Source: CAZWSC01 sp964636385
GTDB taxonomy: Bacteria; Eisenbacteria; RBG-16-71-46; CAIMUX01
DNA length: 64,000 nucleotides
Direction of reading: 5' to 3'
Assembly (NCBI GenBank): GCA_964636385.1
Contig: CAZWSC010000063.1
Coordinates: 50,746 to 114,745, forward strand
This document shows positions 47,001 to 54,715 of the stretch, piece by piece (position 1 is the first letter of the stretch; the number at the start of each line of letters is the position of its first letter). A program made the position numbers and the translations under genes. The notes beneath the pieces are model-generated. The model searched no databases. It saw only the letters and a list, made by a program, of their open reading frames with translations, and had not been told where the DNA came from.

Positions 47001-47633
47001 GGGGCTGAGGCCCCGCATCCTGTGCTGCCGGATCGTCTCCTCGCCGAGCAGGGCGGCGAGGGTTTCGTCGTCCAGCTCCTCCATCTTCTGCACCTCGTGC
47101 GAGGAGCGGAACCCGTCGAAGAAGTGGATGAAGGGAACCCGCGAAGCCAGTGACGCGGCCTGGGCGATGGCCGCGAAGTCGTGAACCTCCTGCACCGAGT
47201 TCGAAGCCATGAACCCGAATCCGGTCGAGCGCGCGGACATCACATCCGAGTGGTCGCCGAAGATGGAGAGTGCGTGGGTGGCGAGGGTCCGGGCGGAAAC
47301 GTGGAAGACCGTGGGGGTCAACTCCCCGGCAATCTTGTACATGTTCGGGATCATGAGGAGCAGGCCCTGGGCGGCCGTAAAGGTTGTCGTCAGCGCTCCC
47401 GTTGTCAGAGCGCCATGGACGGCTCCGGCGGCGCCCCCTTCGCTCTGCATCTCCACCACGAGCGGGATCGTCCCCCAGATGTTCGTCTTGCCTTCCGACG
47501 ACCACTGGTCCGCCCACTCTCCCATATTGGAGGAGGGTGTGATCGGGTAAATGGCAATGACCTCGTTGATCCGGTGGGCAGTACTGGCCGCCGCCTCATT
47601 GCCGTCGATAGTGACCATCTTGCGCTGAGACAT
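44064..47633 (-). CDS. nifJ: Pyruvate:ferredoxin (flavodoxin) oxidoreductase
   Basis: This single-chain 1189-residue enzyme oxidises pyruvate to acetyl-CoA and CO2 and reduces ferredoxin or flavodoxin in the cytoplasm. The fused domains are in the usual order: N-terminal PP-like domain (EVIAIYPITPSSNMGE), CoA-binding and linker regions, an 8Fe ferredoxin domain with CIQCGRCSLSCP (near residue 698) and CTGCGICAFTCP (near 756), and a C-terminal TPP-binding domain with GACAGCGETPYYKL and ATGCSSIYGGNLPT. The ATG at 47633 has GGAGG 8 nt upstream. A promoter-like pair is at 47730-47758. The enzyme implies anaerobic or microaerobic metabolism. A 1243-codon frame on the opposite strand is a shadow. 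Confidence 0.98.
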   Translation of the reverse strand: MSQRKMVTIDGNEAAASTAHRINEVIAIYPITPSSNMGEWADQWSSEGKTNIWGTIPLVVEMQSEGGAAGAVHGALTTGALTTTFTAAQGLLLMIPNMYKIAGELTPTVFHVSARTLATHALSIFGDHSDVMSARSTGFGFMASNSVQEVHDFAAIAQAASLASRVPFIHFFDGFRSSHEVQKMEELDDETLAALLGEETIRQHRMRGLSPDRPMIRGTAQNPDVFFQARETGSPFYNACPGHVEEAMARFAELTGRRYNLFDYVGAPDAERVIVLMGSGAETAHETVEFLAARGEKVGVLKVRLYRPFAADRFLAALPKSVRRIAILDRTKEPGAAGEPLYTDVCTAVLDSRMAGNCPLAEDLRIISGRYGLSSKEFNPAMVKAVFDELAREKPKNRFTVGINDDVSHTSLEYDPDFSTEPADVVRAIFFGLGADGTVGANKNSIKIIGEDTDFFAQGYFVYDSKKAGAVTVSHLRFGPRPIRSTYLISKASFIACHQTVFLERYDMLQSAVEGATFLLNTQAPPDKAWDTLPKDQQQILIDRKMKFYVIDAYAVARETGMGVRINTIMQTCFFAISGVLPREEAIEAIKNAIRKTYGMKGEDVVRHNFKAVDGTLEHLHEVKIPGKVTSTITRPPVVPAEAPEFVHKVIAPIMAGKGDSLPVSALPLDGTFPTSTTQWEKRSIALDIPAWDPEICIQCGRCSLSCPHAAIRPKVYDPGLLGQAPPTFKSADYKGKEYPGMKITYQVAPEDCTGCGICAFTCPARSKTEPEKKALTMTPLASLRETERVNYRFFLEQIPDLDRSKVRLDTVKGSQLLRPLFEYSGACAGCGETPYYKLLTQLFGDRAIIANATGCSSIYGGNLPTTPFTVNKDGRGPAWSNSLFEDNAEFGFGFRLTIDKQGGYAQELLRGLAPKIGDELVKDLLEADQSNEAGIQAQRDRVADLRSKLKQIDSRQARDLDTLADFLVRKSVWVVGGDGWAYDIGYGGLDHVLAMGRDVNMLVLDTEVYSNTGGQASKSTPRGAVAKFASGGRPAAKKDLALMAALYGNVYVAKVAMGARDLQTIRAFLEADAYKGTSLIVAYSHCIAHGINMTSGLQHQKAAVESGHFPLFRYNPDLAAQGKNPFQLDSQVAKTPIKDYAYQETRYKMLTKSRPEDAARLLEEAQGDADARWRLYEAMASMKYGGNE

Positions 47634-47729
47634 CGAGTTGCCTCCGTAGGAAAAAGCCTGAATCGGGCAGGCCCGGCAGCCTCCACCCGTCTGCCCCACC
47701 CTGGGGTCTCCACACCGTGCCGGACGACG

Positions 47730-47758
47730 AGACTATCCCTCCCGGACGCCGGTTTCAA
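47730..47758 (-). promoter_or_regulatory. Predicted promoter for pyruvate:ferredoxin oxidoreductase
   Basis: On the minus strand, TTGAAA (47758-47753, 5/6 match) and TAGTCT (47735-47730, weak) are 17 nt apart. The leader would be about 90 nt. Confidence 0.35.
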
Positions 47759-47799
47759 GCTGCATCGAGTATCGGCCCCTGTGAGGAGCGGGGGTCCCG

Positions 47800-48318
47800 C
47801 TACGCGGGCTTGAGGTCGGTGGTGAGCAGGGTCAGAACGACCTGGACCAGGCGGTCGGAAGCCTTCGGGATGCTCTCTTCTTCCACCGACAGCGTCACAG
47901 TGTACGTAAGGGTGCCGCGCGTCTGGGTGACGAAGTAGTTCTGCCCCACGATGACAGACGGGAGGGTGATGTTGTCCAACGGATAGCCGCTGTTCGCCAG
48001 GGTGCTCTTCATCCTGCCGCCGATGACGTTGGTGAGCTCGGCAACCCCGTCAAGGACCTCGTTGTTCAAAGCAGCGAAGTCGCTCATCAGCATCCCGCTC
48101 GTCACGTGCAGCGCAATCGACTCCGACATGTTGACCAGAATGGAACCGTTTACGCGGCCGACGATCCCGATGATCCCGGAGACTGGGGAGAGAGCCATAG
48201 GCTGGATCCGCCCGATCCCGACGCATGTGACCTTCTTGCTGCCGAGTTTGAAGCCGTTCGCCCCGGCCTCGATCATTGCATTGACCAGTTTCTCGTCGAA
48301 TTCGACCTTCAGAGCCAT
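47800..48318 (-). CDS. cheX: Chemotaxis phosphatase CheX-like protein
   Basis: The 172-residue product resembles CheX of the CheC/CheX/FliY family, which removes phosphate from CheY-P. GIVGRVNGSILVNMSESIAL and DGVAELTNVIGGRMKSTL carry the family's single active-site E-x2-N helix (Glu-Leu-Thr-Asn). CheC has two such helices; only one is visible, which favours CheX. It is cytoplasmic. No other chemotaxis gene is in the window. It lies 166 nt upstream of the pyruvate:ferredoxin oxidoreductase gene on the same strand, and AGGGGGCAAGGACG precedes the ATG. Confidence 0.88.
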   Translation of the reverse strand: MALKVEFDEKLVNAMIEAGANGFKLGSKKVTCVGIGRIQPMALSPVSGIIGIVGRVNGSILVNMSESIALHVTSGMLMSDFAALNNEVLDGVAELTNVIGGRMKSTLANSGYPLDNITLPSVIVGQNYFVTQTRGTLTYTVTLSVEEESIPKASDRLVQVVLTLLTTDLKPA

Positions 48319-48425
48319 CGTCCTTGCCCCCTCCCGAAAGTGTTGCCGCCCTTGAAGGTTTCGGATGCCGTGGCCGCCACCTTCAGCACCGCGTGCGTTC
48401 CCCCGCCCGGTGGACGTGAGCCCCC

Positions 48426-49169
48426 TCAGCGGGATATCATGCCCACAGCGGCAAGGTAGATAGCAAACTGCGAGGCCCCGTCCAGGCCCAGGAGCGCGTT
48501 GAGACGCTCATCGTCGAAGGCTGCGACGGCACAGACTCCCGCGCCGCAGGCCTCGGCCGCAAGGTAGAGGTTCTGGCAGACGTGACCCGCGTCCAGGTGG
48601 AGATACCTGTAGCCGCGCTCCCCGTAACGCCAGTTCATCCTGTAGGGAACCGCAGCCCACAGGAAGGTGACGGCGTTCCGGGAGACGAAGTCCTGTCCGA
48701 AACAGGCATCCTCAATCTCCTGGCCCAAGCCGTCGCGGGAGTCGATCAGGGCAAGGGAGTGATCCCCGGGAAGATACTGATACAGGCCGCGGGCGACACC
48801 GTCCACGCGGTTTGCCATCAGGTACGTCTCGAAGGCGTGCCGGGCCCCGGCGGACGGCACGGTGCGGATGGTGGCGGCCTGATGCAGCGTCTCCTTCACC
48901 CCCTGGGTCGCCCAGAGCAGGAAGGAGAGCTGCGCCCGGCCCAGCGGATCCGGCAGGAATCTCCTGCGGCTGCGCCGGTTCCTGATCAGGCTGTACAGAT
49001 CCAGCGGCGCTGGTCCGCCTTCATCCGGAGGGGGCAGAGGCACGCGCCTGCCCGCCCTGCCGGACTGCAGAAAGAGGGGGGGCGGTGGCATCCCCCGCTG
49101 CTGATCCGACGGCCCGAGATGCCGGTACAGGGTCCGCTCCATGAACTCCCGGCCGATTCCCTCATCCAT
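48426..49169 (-). CDS. SagB/ThcOx family nitroreductase-like oxidoreductase
   Basis: This 247-residue flavoprotein-like enzyme has the SagB-type pattern: RRSRRRFLPDPLGRAQLSFL, ATIRTVPSAGARHAFETYL, RYLHLDAGHVCQNLYLAAEA and CGAGVCAVAAFDD. SagB-type FMN dehydrogenases oxidise azolines in peptide modification, but many stand-alone copies, such as this one without a cyclodehydratase neighbour, have unknown substrates. The ATG at 49169 follows GGGGGAGCC. It lies 28 nt downstream of ilvE and may share its transcript. Confidence 0.9.
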   Translation of the reverse strand: MDEGIGREFMERTLYRHLGPSDQQRGMPPPPLFLQSGRAGRRVPLPPPDEGGPAPLDLYSLIRNRRSRRRFLPDPLGRAQLSFLLWATQGVKETLHQAATIRTVPSAGARHAFETYLMANRVDGVARGLYQYLPGDHSLALIDSRDGLGQEIEDACFGQDFVSRNAVTFLWAAVPYRMNWRYGERGYRYLHLDAGHVCQNLYLAAEACGAGVCAVAAFDDERLNALLGLDGASQFAIYLAAVGMISR

Positions 49170-49197
49170 GCGCCGGCTCCCCCGGGCGTCGTCCCGC

Positions 49198-50268
49198 CTA
49201 ATCTATGAATCTGACCCAGCCGTAGGGATCCTTCGCCTTGCCGTACTGGAAGTCGGTAAGGATCCGGTAATACTGCCTGGCGGTCTCCCCCGGCTTGCCG
49301 TCGGCGACCTGGTAGTCCGTGCCCTTGTAGCCGATCGTTCCTATGGGGGTTATCACTGCGGCTGTGCCGGAACCGAAGGCCTCCGTTACGGCCCCGCTCT
49401 GCAGGCCGTCGATCAGCTCTTCTATGGAAAGGAGCCGTTCCTCCACCTTTCGTCCTTCATCGGCAGCCAGGCGGAGCAGGGAGTCCCGTGTAATACCCGG
49501 CAGGATCGATCCCTTCAGGTTGGAGGTCACCAGGGCGCCGTTCAGAACGAAGAAGACGTTCATGGCGCCGATCTCTTCGATGTACCTGTGCTCCTTGGCG
49601 TCCAGCCAGAGGATCTGATCGTACCCCTTCTTCAGGGCCTTCGACTGGGCGAGAAGCGACCCGGCGTAGTTGCCGCCCGTCTTGGCGTCACCCATGCCGC
49701 CTTCCGCCGCCCTTACGAAACGGTCCTCGGCCAGGACCTTGACGGGCGAGAATCCCCTGGGGAAGTAGGGCCCCACGGGAGAGCAGATGATGTAGTAGAG
49801 AAACTCCCTGGCTGAGCGCACACCAAGCGCCGGTTCGGAGGCGATCATCGTGGGTCGGATGTACAGGGCAGACGGGGCATCCGGGATCCAGTCGCGAAGA
49901 AGACTTACCAGGTCCATCGTGGCCCTGACCTGAACCTCAACAGGCACCTCGGGCATGCACATGCGCCGGGCCGAGCGGTTGAGGCGCTCGGCGTTGGCCT
50001 CCGGACGGAAGAGGGCGATCCTTCCGTCCGACGCCAGGTACGCCTTCTGGCCTTCGAAGATCTCCTGGGCGTAGTGCAGAACCATGGCCGCGGGATCCAT
50101 GGGAATGGGGCCGTAAGGGACGATCTCCGGAGATCGCCAGCCGCCGGACTCCGTGTAGCTCATACGGAACATCCGGTCGGCGAAAACCCGGCCAAAACCC
50201 AGCTCCTGCTTCAGTGCCTCCCGGGCCTTTCCGGCGTCCGTCCCGGCAGCGCGAACCACAATCTCCAT
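49198..50268 (-). CDS. ilvE: Branched-chain amino acid aminotransferase
   Basis: The 356-residue PLP enzyme of fold type IV interconverts Leu, Ile and Val with their 2-keto acids using 2-oxoglutarate. MGDAKTGGNYAGSLLAQ holds the Schiff-base Lys196, EIGAMNVFFV and VTEAFGSGTAAVITPIG are the family's cofactor-binding strands, and FEGQKAYLASDGRIALFRPE is the substrate-side region. The length is typical of the BCAT II (eukaryotic-like) subfamily. The ATG at 50268 follows GGAGGAGAGGCC; the longer open frame to 50496 is ignored. A promoter-like pair is at 50320-50348. Confidence 0.96.
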   Translation of the reverse strand: MEIVVRAAGTDAGKAREALKQELGFGRVFADRMFRMSYTESGGWRSPEIVPYGPIPMDPAAMVLHYAQEIFEGQKAYLASDGRIALFRPEANAERLNRSARRMCMPEVPVEVQVRATMDLVSLLRDWIPDAPSALYIRPTMIASEPALGVRSAREFLYYIICSPVGPYFPRGFSPVKVLAEDRFVRAAEGGMGDAKTGGNYAGSLLAQSKALKKGYDQILWLDAKEHRYIEEIGAMNVFFVLNGALVTSNLKGSILPGITRDSLLRLAADEGRKVEERLLSIEELIDGLQSGAVTEAFGSGTAAVITPIGTIGYKGTDYQVADGKPGETARQYYRILTDFQYGKAKDPYGWVRFID

Positions 50269-50643
50269 GGCCTCTCCTCCTGTTGCTATTGTGCAGCACG
50301 TGATCCTCGGATCCCGGTCATTCTGGCCGATATTCGTCGCATTGACAAGGAGTGGGAATCGGGAGGCGGAACTCCCCGTGGAAGTCGGCAGAGAACGCGT
50401 GCCCAGGGGTTGAGAGGGGCTGCGTTCGGAGAACTCCCGGCGCAACATGCAGTCAGGTAACAATCTGTCCGCTGGATCCTCTTCTGCATCGAGCATGCGC
50501 TACCGCTGGTGTATCTTCCGGGGGTCCCGGCGCCAGAGCGGGGTGCAGACGGCCTTCCGTCCTTGAGCCGGCGGTGCATCATCGCCGGCCCCTGCATGCG
50601 CGCCAGGTTCAACGGATGGACCCGGAGGAAGGGGAGGCTCTCT
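50269..50643. other. 375-nt divergent intergenic region
   Basis: This gap lies between the divergent ilvE and rpiA genes. It contains the ilvE promoter at 50320-50348. I find no clear rpiA promoter, gene or RNA in the rest. Confidence 0.6.
50320..50348 (-). promoter_or_regulatory. Predicted sigma70-type promoter for ilvE
   Basis: On the minus strand, TTGTCA (50348-50343, 5/6 match) and CAGAAT (50325-50320, 4/6 match) are 17 nt apart. The transcript would start near 50313, giving a leader of about 45 nt. Confidence 0.45.
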
Positions 50644-51366
50644 ATGGATCTTAAGGAGCAGGCGGCCCTCAAGGCTGTGGACCTCGTTCGAAACGGAATG
50701 GTGCTCGGCCTCGGGACGGGATCTACCGCCGCGCTCATCGTGAGGGAGATCGGCCGCCGTATGCGGGACGGCAGTCTGGCCGGTATCGTCGGAGTCCCGA
50801 CATCGGAGGCAACCGCCCGCATGGCCCGGGACGAATCGATTCCCCTGGTCCCCCTCGAGTCCGACATGCAGATAGACATCACCCTCGACGGCGCGGACGA
50901 GGTGGATCCTGCCTGGAACCTGATAAAGGGTCACGGCGGCTCGCTCCTGAGGGAGAAGATCACCGCCCAGGCGTCCAGGGCGGAGGTCATAGTTGTGGAT
51001 GAGTCCAAGCTCGTGGAACGCCTGGGCCAGAAGAAGCCCCTTCCCGTGGAAGTCGTGCAGTTCGGCTGGCAGACACACCTGGACTTCTTCCGCTCACTCG
51101 GGGGTGATCCCCGCCTCCGGCTTCAGCAGGACGGCACACCCTTCATCAGCGACGGGGGGAACTACACAGTCGACGTCGCGTTCCCCTCCATGGATGACTC
51201 CAGCCCGCTCGAAGATCCATACGGTCTTCAACAGACTCTGCGGTCCAGAACCGGGGTCATTGAGACAGGGCTGTTCCTCCAGCTGACCTCGGCCCTGGTT
51301 GTGGGGAAGAGGACCGGGGTGGAGGTCATCCAACGGGCCACCGGCCTCATGGACGGGGGCGGCTGA
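50644..51366 (+). CDS. rpiA: Ribose-5-phosphate isomerase A
   Basis: The 240-residue enzyme converts ribose-5-phosphate and ribulose-5-phosphate in the non-oxidative pentose phosphate pathway. LGLGTGSTA is the substrate-binding loop, ITLDGADEVDP holds the catalytic Asp residues and IKGHGGSLLREK holds the catalytic Glu and Lys. The ATG at 50644 is preferred because upstream residues do not match the family; the frame opens 45 codons earlier. It is convergent with the amrS gene, which ends 27 nt beyond its stop. Confidence 0.96.
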   Translation: MDLKEQAALKAVDLVRNGMVLGLGTGSTAALIVREIGRRMRDGSLAGIVGVPTSEATARMARDESIPLVPLESDMQIDITLDGADEVDPAWNLIKGHGGSLLREKITAQASRAEVIVVDESKLVERLGQKKPLPVEVVQFGWQTHLDFFRSLGGDPRLRLQQDGTPFISDGGNYTVDVAFPSMDDSSPLEDPYGLQQTLRSRTGVIETGLFLQLTSALVVGKRTGVEVIQRATGLMDGGG

Positions 51367-51393
51367 GCTCCCTTGGGGCTCTCCTGGGCGCGG

Positions 51394-52446
51394 CTACGCG
51401 AAGATTCCAGGGATCACTACTCGGCATGTCGCACACCTTCCGTCCTTCACGGCGATGCTGCGTACCGAATGCCAGTCTCTTCGGATCAGCGCCCTGCCGC
51501 ATCCGGGGCACCAGGTTGACTGGGCGTCCTTGTCGAGGATGTTTCCGACGTAGACGAAGAGAAGGCCCTCCTCCATCGCGATCCGCCTGGCTGACAGCAG
51601 GGTTTCCGGCAGGGTGCGCGGAACATCACTCATCCTGAACGCCGGGTGGAAAGCCGTGAAGTGAAGAGGAACAGTCGGCCCCAGGTTCTCCGCGATCCAG
51701 GAGCACTCGCTGCGTATCTCCGATTCCGAGTCATTCCATCCCGGCACCAGAAGTGTTGTGACCTCCAGCCATACCTGTGTCTCCCTTCTTATCCAGACAA
51801 GCGTGTCCAGAACAGGCTGCAGATCCGCCCCGGCAAGTCTGCGGTAGAAGTGCTGCGTGAAACCCTTCAGATCCACGTTCGCCGCATCGACATGCTCGAA
51901 CAGTTCCCGCCTCGCCTCCGGAGACACGTAGCCGGACGTCACCATGACGTTCTTCAGTCCCTCGCTCCTCGCAAGCCACGCCGTATCGATGACGAACTCG
52001 GCGAAAACCACGGGGTCGTTGTATGTATAAGAGATCGAGCCGCATCCCTCCCTCAGCGCAAGGTCGACGACCTGGCGCGGAGTCACCCTCTGCGTTCTGC
52101 GGTCCTCGCTCCGGCACTTCGACATCTCCCAGTTCTGGCAGAATCTGCATCCCATGTTGCAGCCCACCGTACCAAAGGAAAGGGACAGCGACCCGGGGAG
52201 GAAGTGGTTGAGCGGCTTCTTCTCGATCGGGTCGACGCCGAATCCGGTGGGCCGCCCGTAGCTGTACGAAAGGAGGCGGCCACCGGCATTCCGCCTGACG
52301 AAACAGAATCCGGCCTGCCCATCGGCCATCCGGCAACCGCGCGGGCAGAGCCTGCACAGGACCTTCCCACCCTCCAGCGGCACCCACCAACGGGCAGGAT
52401 GCCCCGGATCCGTTCCCCCCTGCCCGGCTGTCGGCTCCGTCGTCAT
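51394..52446 (-). CDS. amrS: AmmeMemoRadiSam system radical SAM enzyme
   Basis: The 350-residue protein has the radical SAM cluster motif CNMGCRFC (Cys96, Cys100, Cys103), which binds a 4Fe-4S cluster and cleaves S-adenosylmethionine. Additional Cys at 31, 34, 38 and 48 and the C-terminal CPGCG and CATC pairs match AmrS proteins, which occur with AMMECR1 and Memo partners. The chemical product of the system is not established to my knowledge. The start overlaps the pncB stop by 4 nt, so it is co-translated with the NAD salvage genes. No Memo or AMMECR1 gene is visible in the window. Confidence 0.95.
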   Translation of the reverse strand: MTTEPTAGQGGTDPGHPARWWVPLEGGKVLCRLCPRGCRMADGQAGFCFVRRNAGGRLLSYSYGRPTGFGVDPIEKKPLNHFLPGSLSLSFGTVGCNMGCRFCQNWEMSKCRSEDRRTQRVTPRQVVDLALREGCGSISYTYNDPVVFAEFVIDTAWLARSEGLKNVMVTSGYVSPEARRELFEHVDAANVDLKGFTQHFYRRLAGADLQPVLDTLVWIRRETQVWLEVTTLLVPGWNDSESEIRSECSWIAENLGPTVPLHFTAFHPAFRMSDVPRTLPETLLSARRIAMEEGLLFVYVGNILDKDAQSTWCPGCGRALIRRDWHSVRSIAVKDGRCATCRVVIPGIFA

Positions 52447-53918
52447 GACCGGCCCCCGGCATGTGAATGATCCTCGGGTTCCGAACGGAGGCGATCCGTC
52501 TCCCGCATCAGGCGGGGACCGATGCTCACCTTGTATATGTGCGGATTCAGGAGCCTGCGCATGGTGGGATGCAGTCGTGCAAGCTGATCGGAGACCGTCC
52601 GTCTCGATTCCCCCAGGGATCCGCGCGGCTTCAGACGCCTGCCTCCGCTGAACACCGGCTCCAGGAGCGGCACCGCACGGGAGATTCCGTCATACCGCTT
52701 CTTCTGGTATGTGAGCACCGGATGATGGCCGACGAGCCCCCTGGAGAAGTCGGGTACCCTGCCGGGATCCGGATCTTCAAGCTCCATCCAGTCCGCCATC
52801 ATCTCGTCGGCGGAATCGTACAGCCTCCACACCTGCTTCACGCCGGGGAGGGTCGCCTTCTTCCGTCCGTCCGCGATCTTGAGCTTCATCTCCCAATCTC
52901 CATCGCGCCCGCGCAGGGCCGCCATCTTGTACACGCCGGGGAAGGCGGGCTCGCCCTGTGCGGTGGCCAGGTTTGTGCCGACACCGTACAGATCGATCCT
53001 CGCTCCCTGCGCCCTCATGTCGTGCAGTATGTGCTCATCGAGGTCGCCGGAGCAGACGATCTTCACATCCGTCAGCCCGGCCTCATCCAGCATCCGCCGT
53101 GCTTCGATGGAGAGATAGGCGAGATCTCCACTGTCCAGACGGATCCCCTTCAGAGATTCGCCCCGCTCCCTCATCTCGAGGGCCACGCGGATCGCGTTGG
53201 GTACTCCGCTCTTCAGCGTGTCGTAGGTGTCGGTCAGAAGAACTGAATCCCTGGGGTATACGCGCGCGAAGGCGCGAAAAGCTTCGAGCTCGCTTTCGAA
53301 TGCCATGACCCAGCTGTGGGCGTGTGTTCCACCGACCGGTATTCCGTGGATCTTCCCCGCCAGTACGTTGGAGGTCATGGCACATCCCCCGATGTAGGCG
53401 GCCCTGGACGCGGTAATCGCCCCGTCGGGTCCCTGGGCGCGCCTGAGGCCGAACTCCATCACGTTCTCACCGCCCACCTCCTGACATACCCGGGCAGCCT
53501 TCGTCGCGATGAGAGACTGGAAGTTCACGATGTTCAGGAGGCTGGACTCAACCAGCTGACACTCGTCCATCGGCCCCTCGACCCGGAGGATTGGCGTGTT
53601 CGGGAAGACAACGGTCCCTTCCTGCACTGCATGCACCGTCCCCGAGAATCGGAAGGATCCGAGGCTGTCCAGGAAGTCCCGTGTGAAGAGCCCCAGGGAC
53701 TCCAGATACCCAAGGTCGCTGTCATCGAAGCGCGCCGTCTCAAGAAAGGTGAGCGCATCCTCAAGACCCGCCGCGATCGAGTACCCCCCGCGGAATGGAT
53801 GGTGGCGGAAAAAGAGATCGAAGCAGGCTTCCCTTCCGTGGAGCCCGGTGATCCGGTACCCCTGCATCATCGTAAGCTGATACAGATCCGTGAAGAGCGG
53901 TGTGGCCGGCGCCGTCAT
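52443..53918 (-). CDS. pncB: Nicotinate phosphoribosyltransferase
   Basis: The 491-residue cytoplasmic enzyme joins nicotinate and PRPP, with ATP, to form nicotinate mononucleotide in the Preiss-Handler route of NAD salvage. It begins TPLFTDLYQLTMMQGY and contains FFRHHPFRGGYSIAAGLEDA, the GGTHAHSWVM loop and RLDSGDLAYLS, all typical of the family. The gene overlaps pncA upstream and amrS downstream by 4 nt each, so nicotinamidase output can feed it directly. The length is normal for the bacterial long-type enzyme. Confidence 0.97.
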   Translation of the reverse strand: MTAPATPLFTDLYQLTMMQGYRITGLHGREACFDLFFRHHPFRGGYSIAAGLEDALTFLETARFDDSDLGYLESLGLFTRDFLDSLGSFRFSGTVHAVQEGTVVFPNTPILRVEGPMDECQLVESSLLNIVNFQSLIATKAARVCQEVGGENVMEFGLRRAQGPDGAITASRAAYIGGCAMTSNVLAGKIHGIPVGGTHAHSWVMAFESELEAFRAFARVYPRDSVLLTDTYDTLKSGVPNAIRVALEMRERGESLKGIRLDSGDLAYLSIEARRMLDEAGLTDVKIVCSGDLDEHILHDMRAQGARIDLYGVGTNLATAQGEPAFPGVYKMAALRGRDGDWEMKLKIADGRKKATLPGVKQVWRLYDSADEMMADWMELEDPDPGRVPDFSRGLVGHHPVLTYQKKRYDGISRAVPLLEPVFSGGRRLKPRGSLGESRRTVSDQLARLHPTMRRLLNPHIYKVSIGPRLMRETDRLRSEPEDHSHAGGRS

Positions 53919-54565
53919 CCTCCGCTCCCTCCGTACGCGGGCAGATCCCGGGTGCCCAGCAGATGCACTCCGGCTCCGGACATCGCCTCGGTTGCAGCGG
54001 CGAGTGAGCCGTCCACGTCGATCCCCCTGCAGGCATCCTGAAGAACCGCGACTTCGAAGCCGAGCCTTCGACCGTCCACGGCTGTATAATACACACAGAA
54101 GTCCAGCGCCAGACCCGCCAGAAAGATCCTCCCGATCCCGCGCTCACGGAGATACCCGGCCAGCCCGGTGGGAGTGCGGCGGTCGTTCTCGAAGAACCCG
54201 GAGTAGCTGTCCATCCGCCGGCGGAATCCCTTCCGGAGTATGAACTCCGCACGATCCACCTCGAGGCCGTCCAGGAAGGCCGCTCCGCGCGTACCCTGGA
54301 CGCAGTGATCCGGCCAGAGGATCTGTCGTCCATAGACGGCATCGATCGTCTCGAACGGCGCGCGGCCGGGATTCGCTGAAGCGAAGGATGCGTGATCCGG
54401 GGGATGCCAGTCCTGGGTAAGGCCCGAGTGCGGGAATCGGGACAGAAGCGGGTTGATGAGAGGGAGGATCTCATCCCCTCCGTTGACTGCCAGCGCGCCT
54501 CCCGGGCAGAAGTCGTTCTGCAGGTCCACAACGAGAAGGAGATCCCCGGTTCCGATCTCCGCCAT
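53915..54565 (-). CDS. pncA: Nicotinamidase
   Basis: The 216-residue enzyme hydrolyses nicotinamide to nicotinate and ammonia, the first step of the salvage completed by PncB. The catalytic residues are Asp14 in VVDLQNDF, Lys112 in ILRKGF and nucleophile Cys157 in LALDFCVYYTA. The metal site is formed by Asp52 and His54 in QDWHPPDHASF and a His near 87 (WPDHCVQGT). It is the first gene of the overlapping pncA-pncB-amrS unit. GGAGAGGAGG stands upstream of the ATG at 54565. Confidence 0.97.
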   Translation of the reverse strand: MAEIGTGDLLLVVDLQNDFCPGGALAVNGGDEILPLINPLLSRFPHSGLTQDWHPPDHASFASANPGRAPFETIDAVYGRQILWPDHCVQGTRGAAFLDGLEVDRAEFILRKGFRRRMDSYSGFFENDRRTPTGLAGYLRERGIGRIFLAGLALDFCVYYTAVDGRRLGFEVAVLQDACRGIDVDGSLAAATEAMSGAGVHLLGTRDLPAYGGSGG

Positions 54566-54652
54566 ATCAACCTCCTCTCCCTGGAGCCTTCGGTGATGGT
54601 AGGACGGATTTCGGGAATCGGCAACCGTGACGGCGCTGGTGGATCCTGGGAA

Positions 54653-54683
54653 GGGGCGGCCCCGTCATCAGCGGAACCGCCCC
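54653..54683 (-). terminator. Possible terminator hairpin downstream of the papain-family gene
   Basis: GGGGCGG (54653-54659) pairs with CCGCCCC (54677-54683) around a 17-nt loop, 33 nt beyond the stop of the protease gene and upstream of pncA. No U tract follows. A 12-bp palindrome (54703-54714) lies nearer the stop. Confidence 0.3.
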
Positions 54684-54715
54684 CTCTGCCGGTAGTCCAG
54701 GCCTGATCGATCAGA

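Noticed and set aside
43422..47153. A 1243-codon open frame on the plus strand opposite pyruvate:ferredoxin oxidoreductase
   Set aside because: It is a shadow of a highly biased GC-rich gene. The translation is rich in Arg, Gly, Leu, His and Val without domains, and the opposite strand encodes an unmistakable enzyme.
47787..47801. AGCGGG-GGT-CCCGCT hairpin at the end of the CheX gene
   Set aside because: The stem overlaps the stop codon and no U tract follows, so I did not list it as a terminator.
54703..54714. Perfect 12-bp palindrome CTGATCGATCAG next to a stop codon
   Set aside because: It has no loop to form a terminator, and a single short palindrome is expected by chance in a window of this size.
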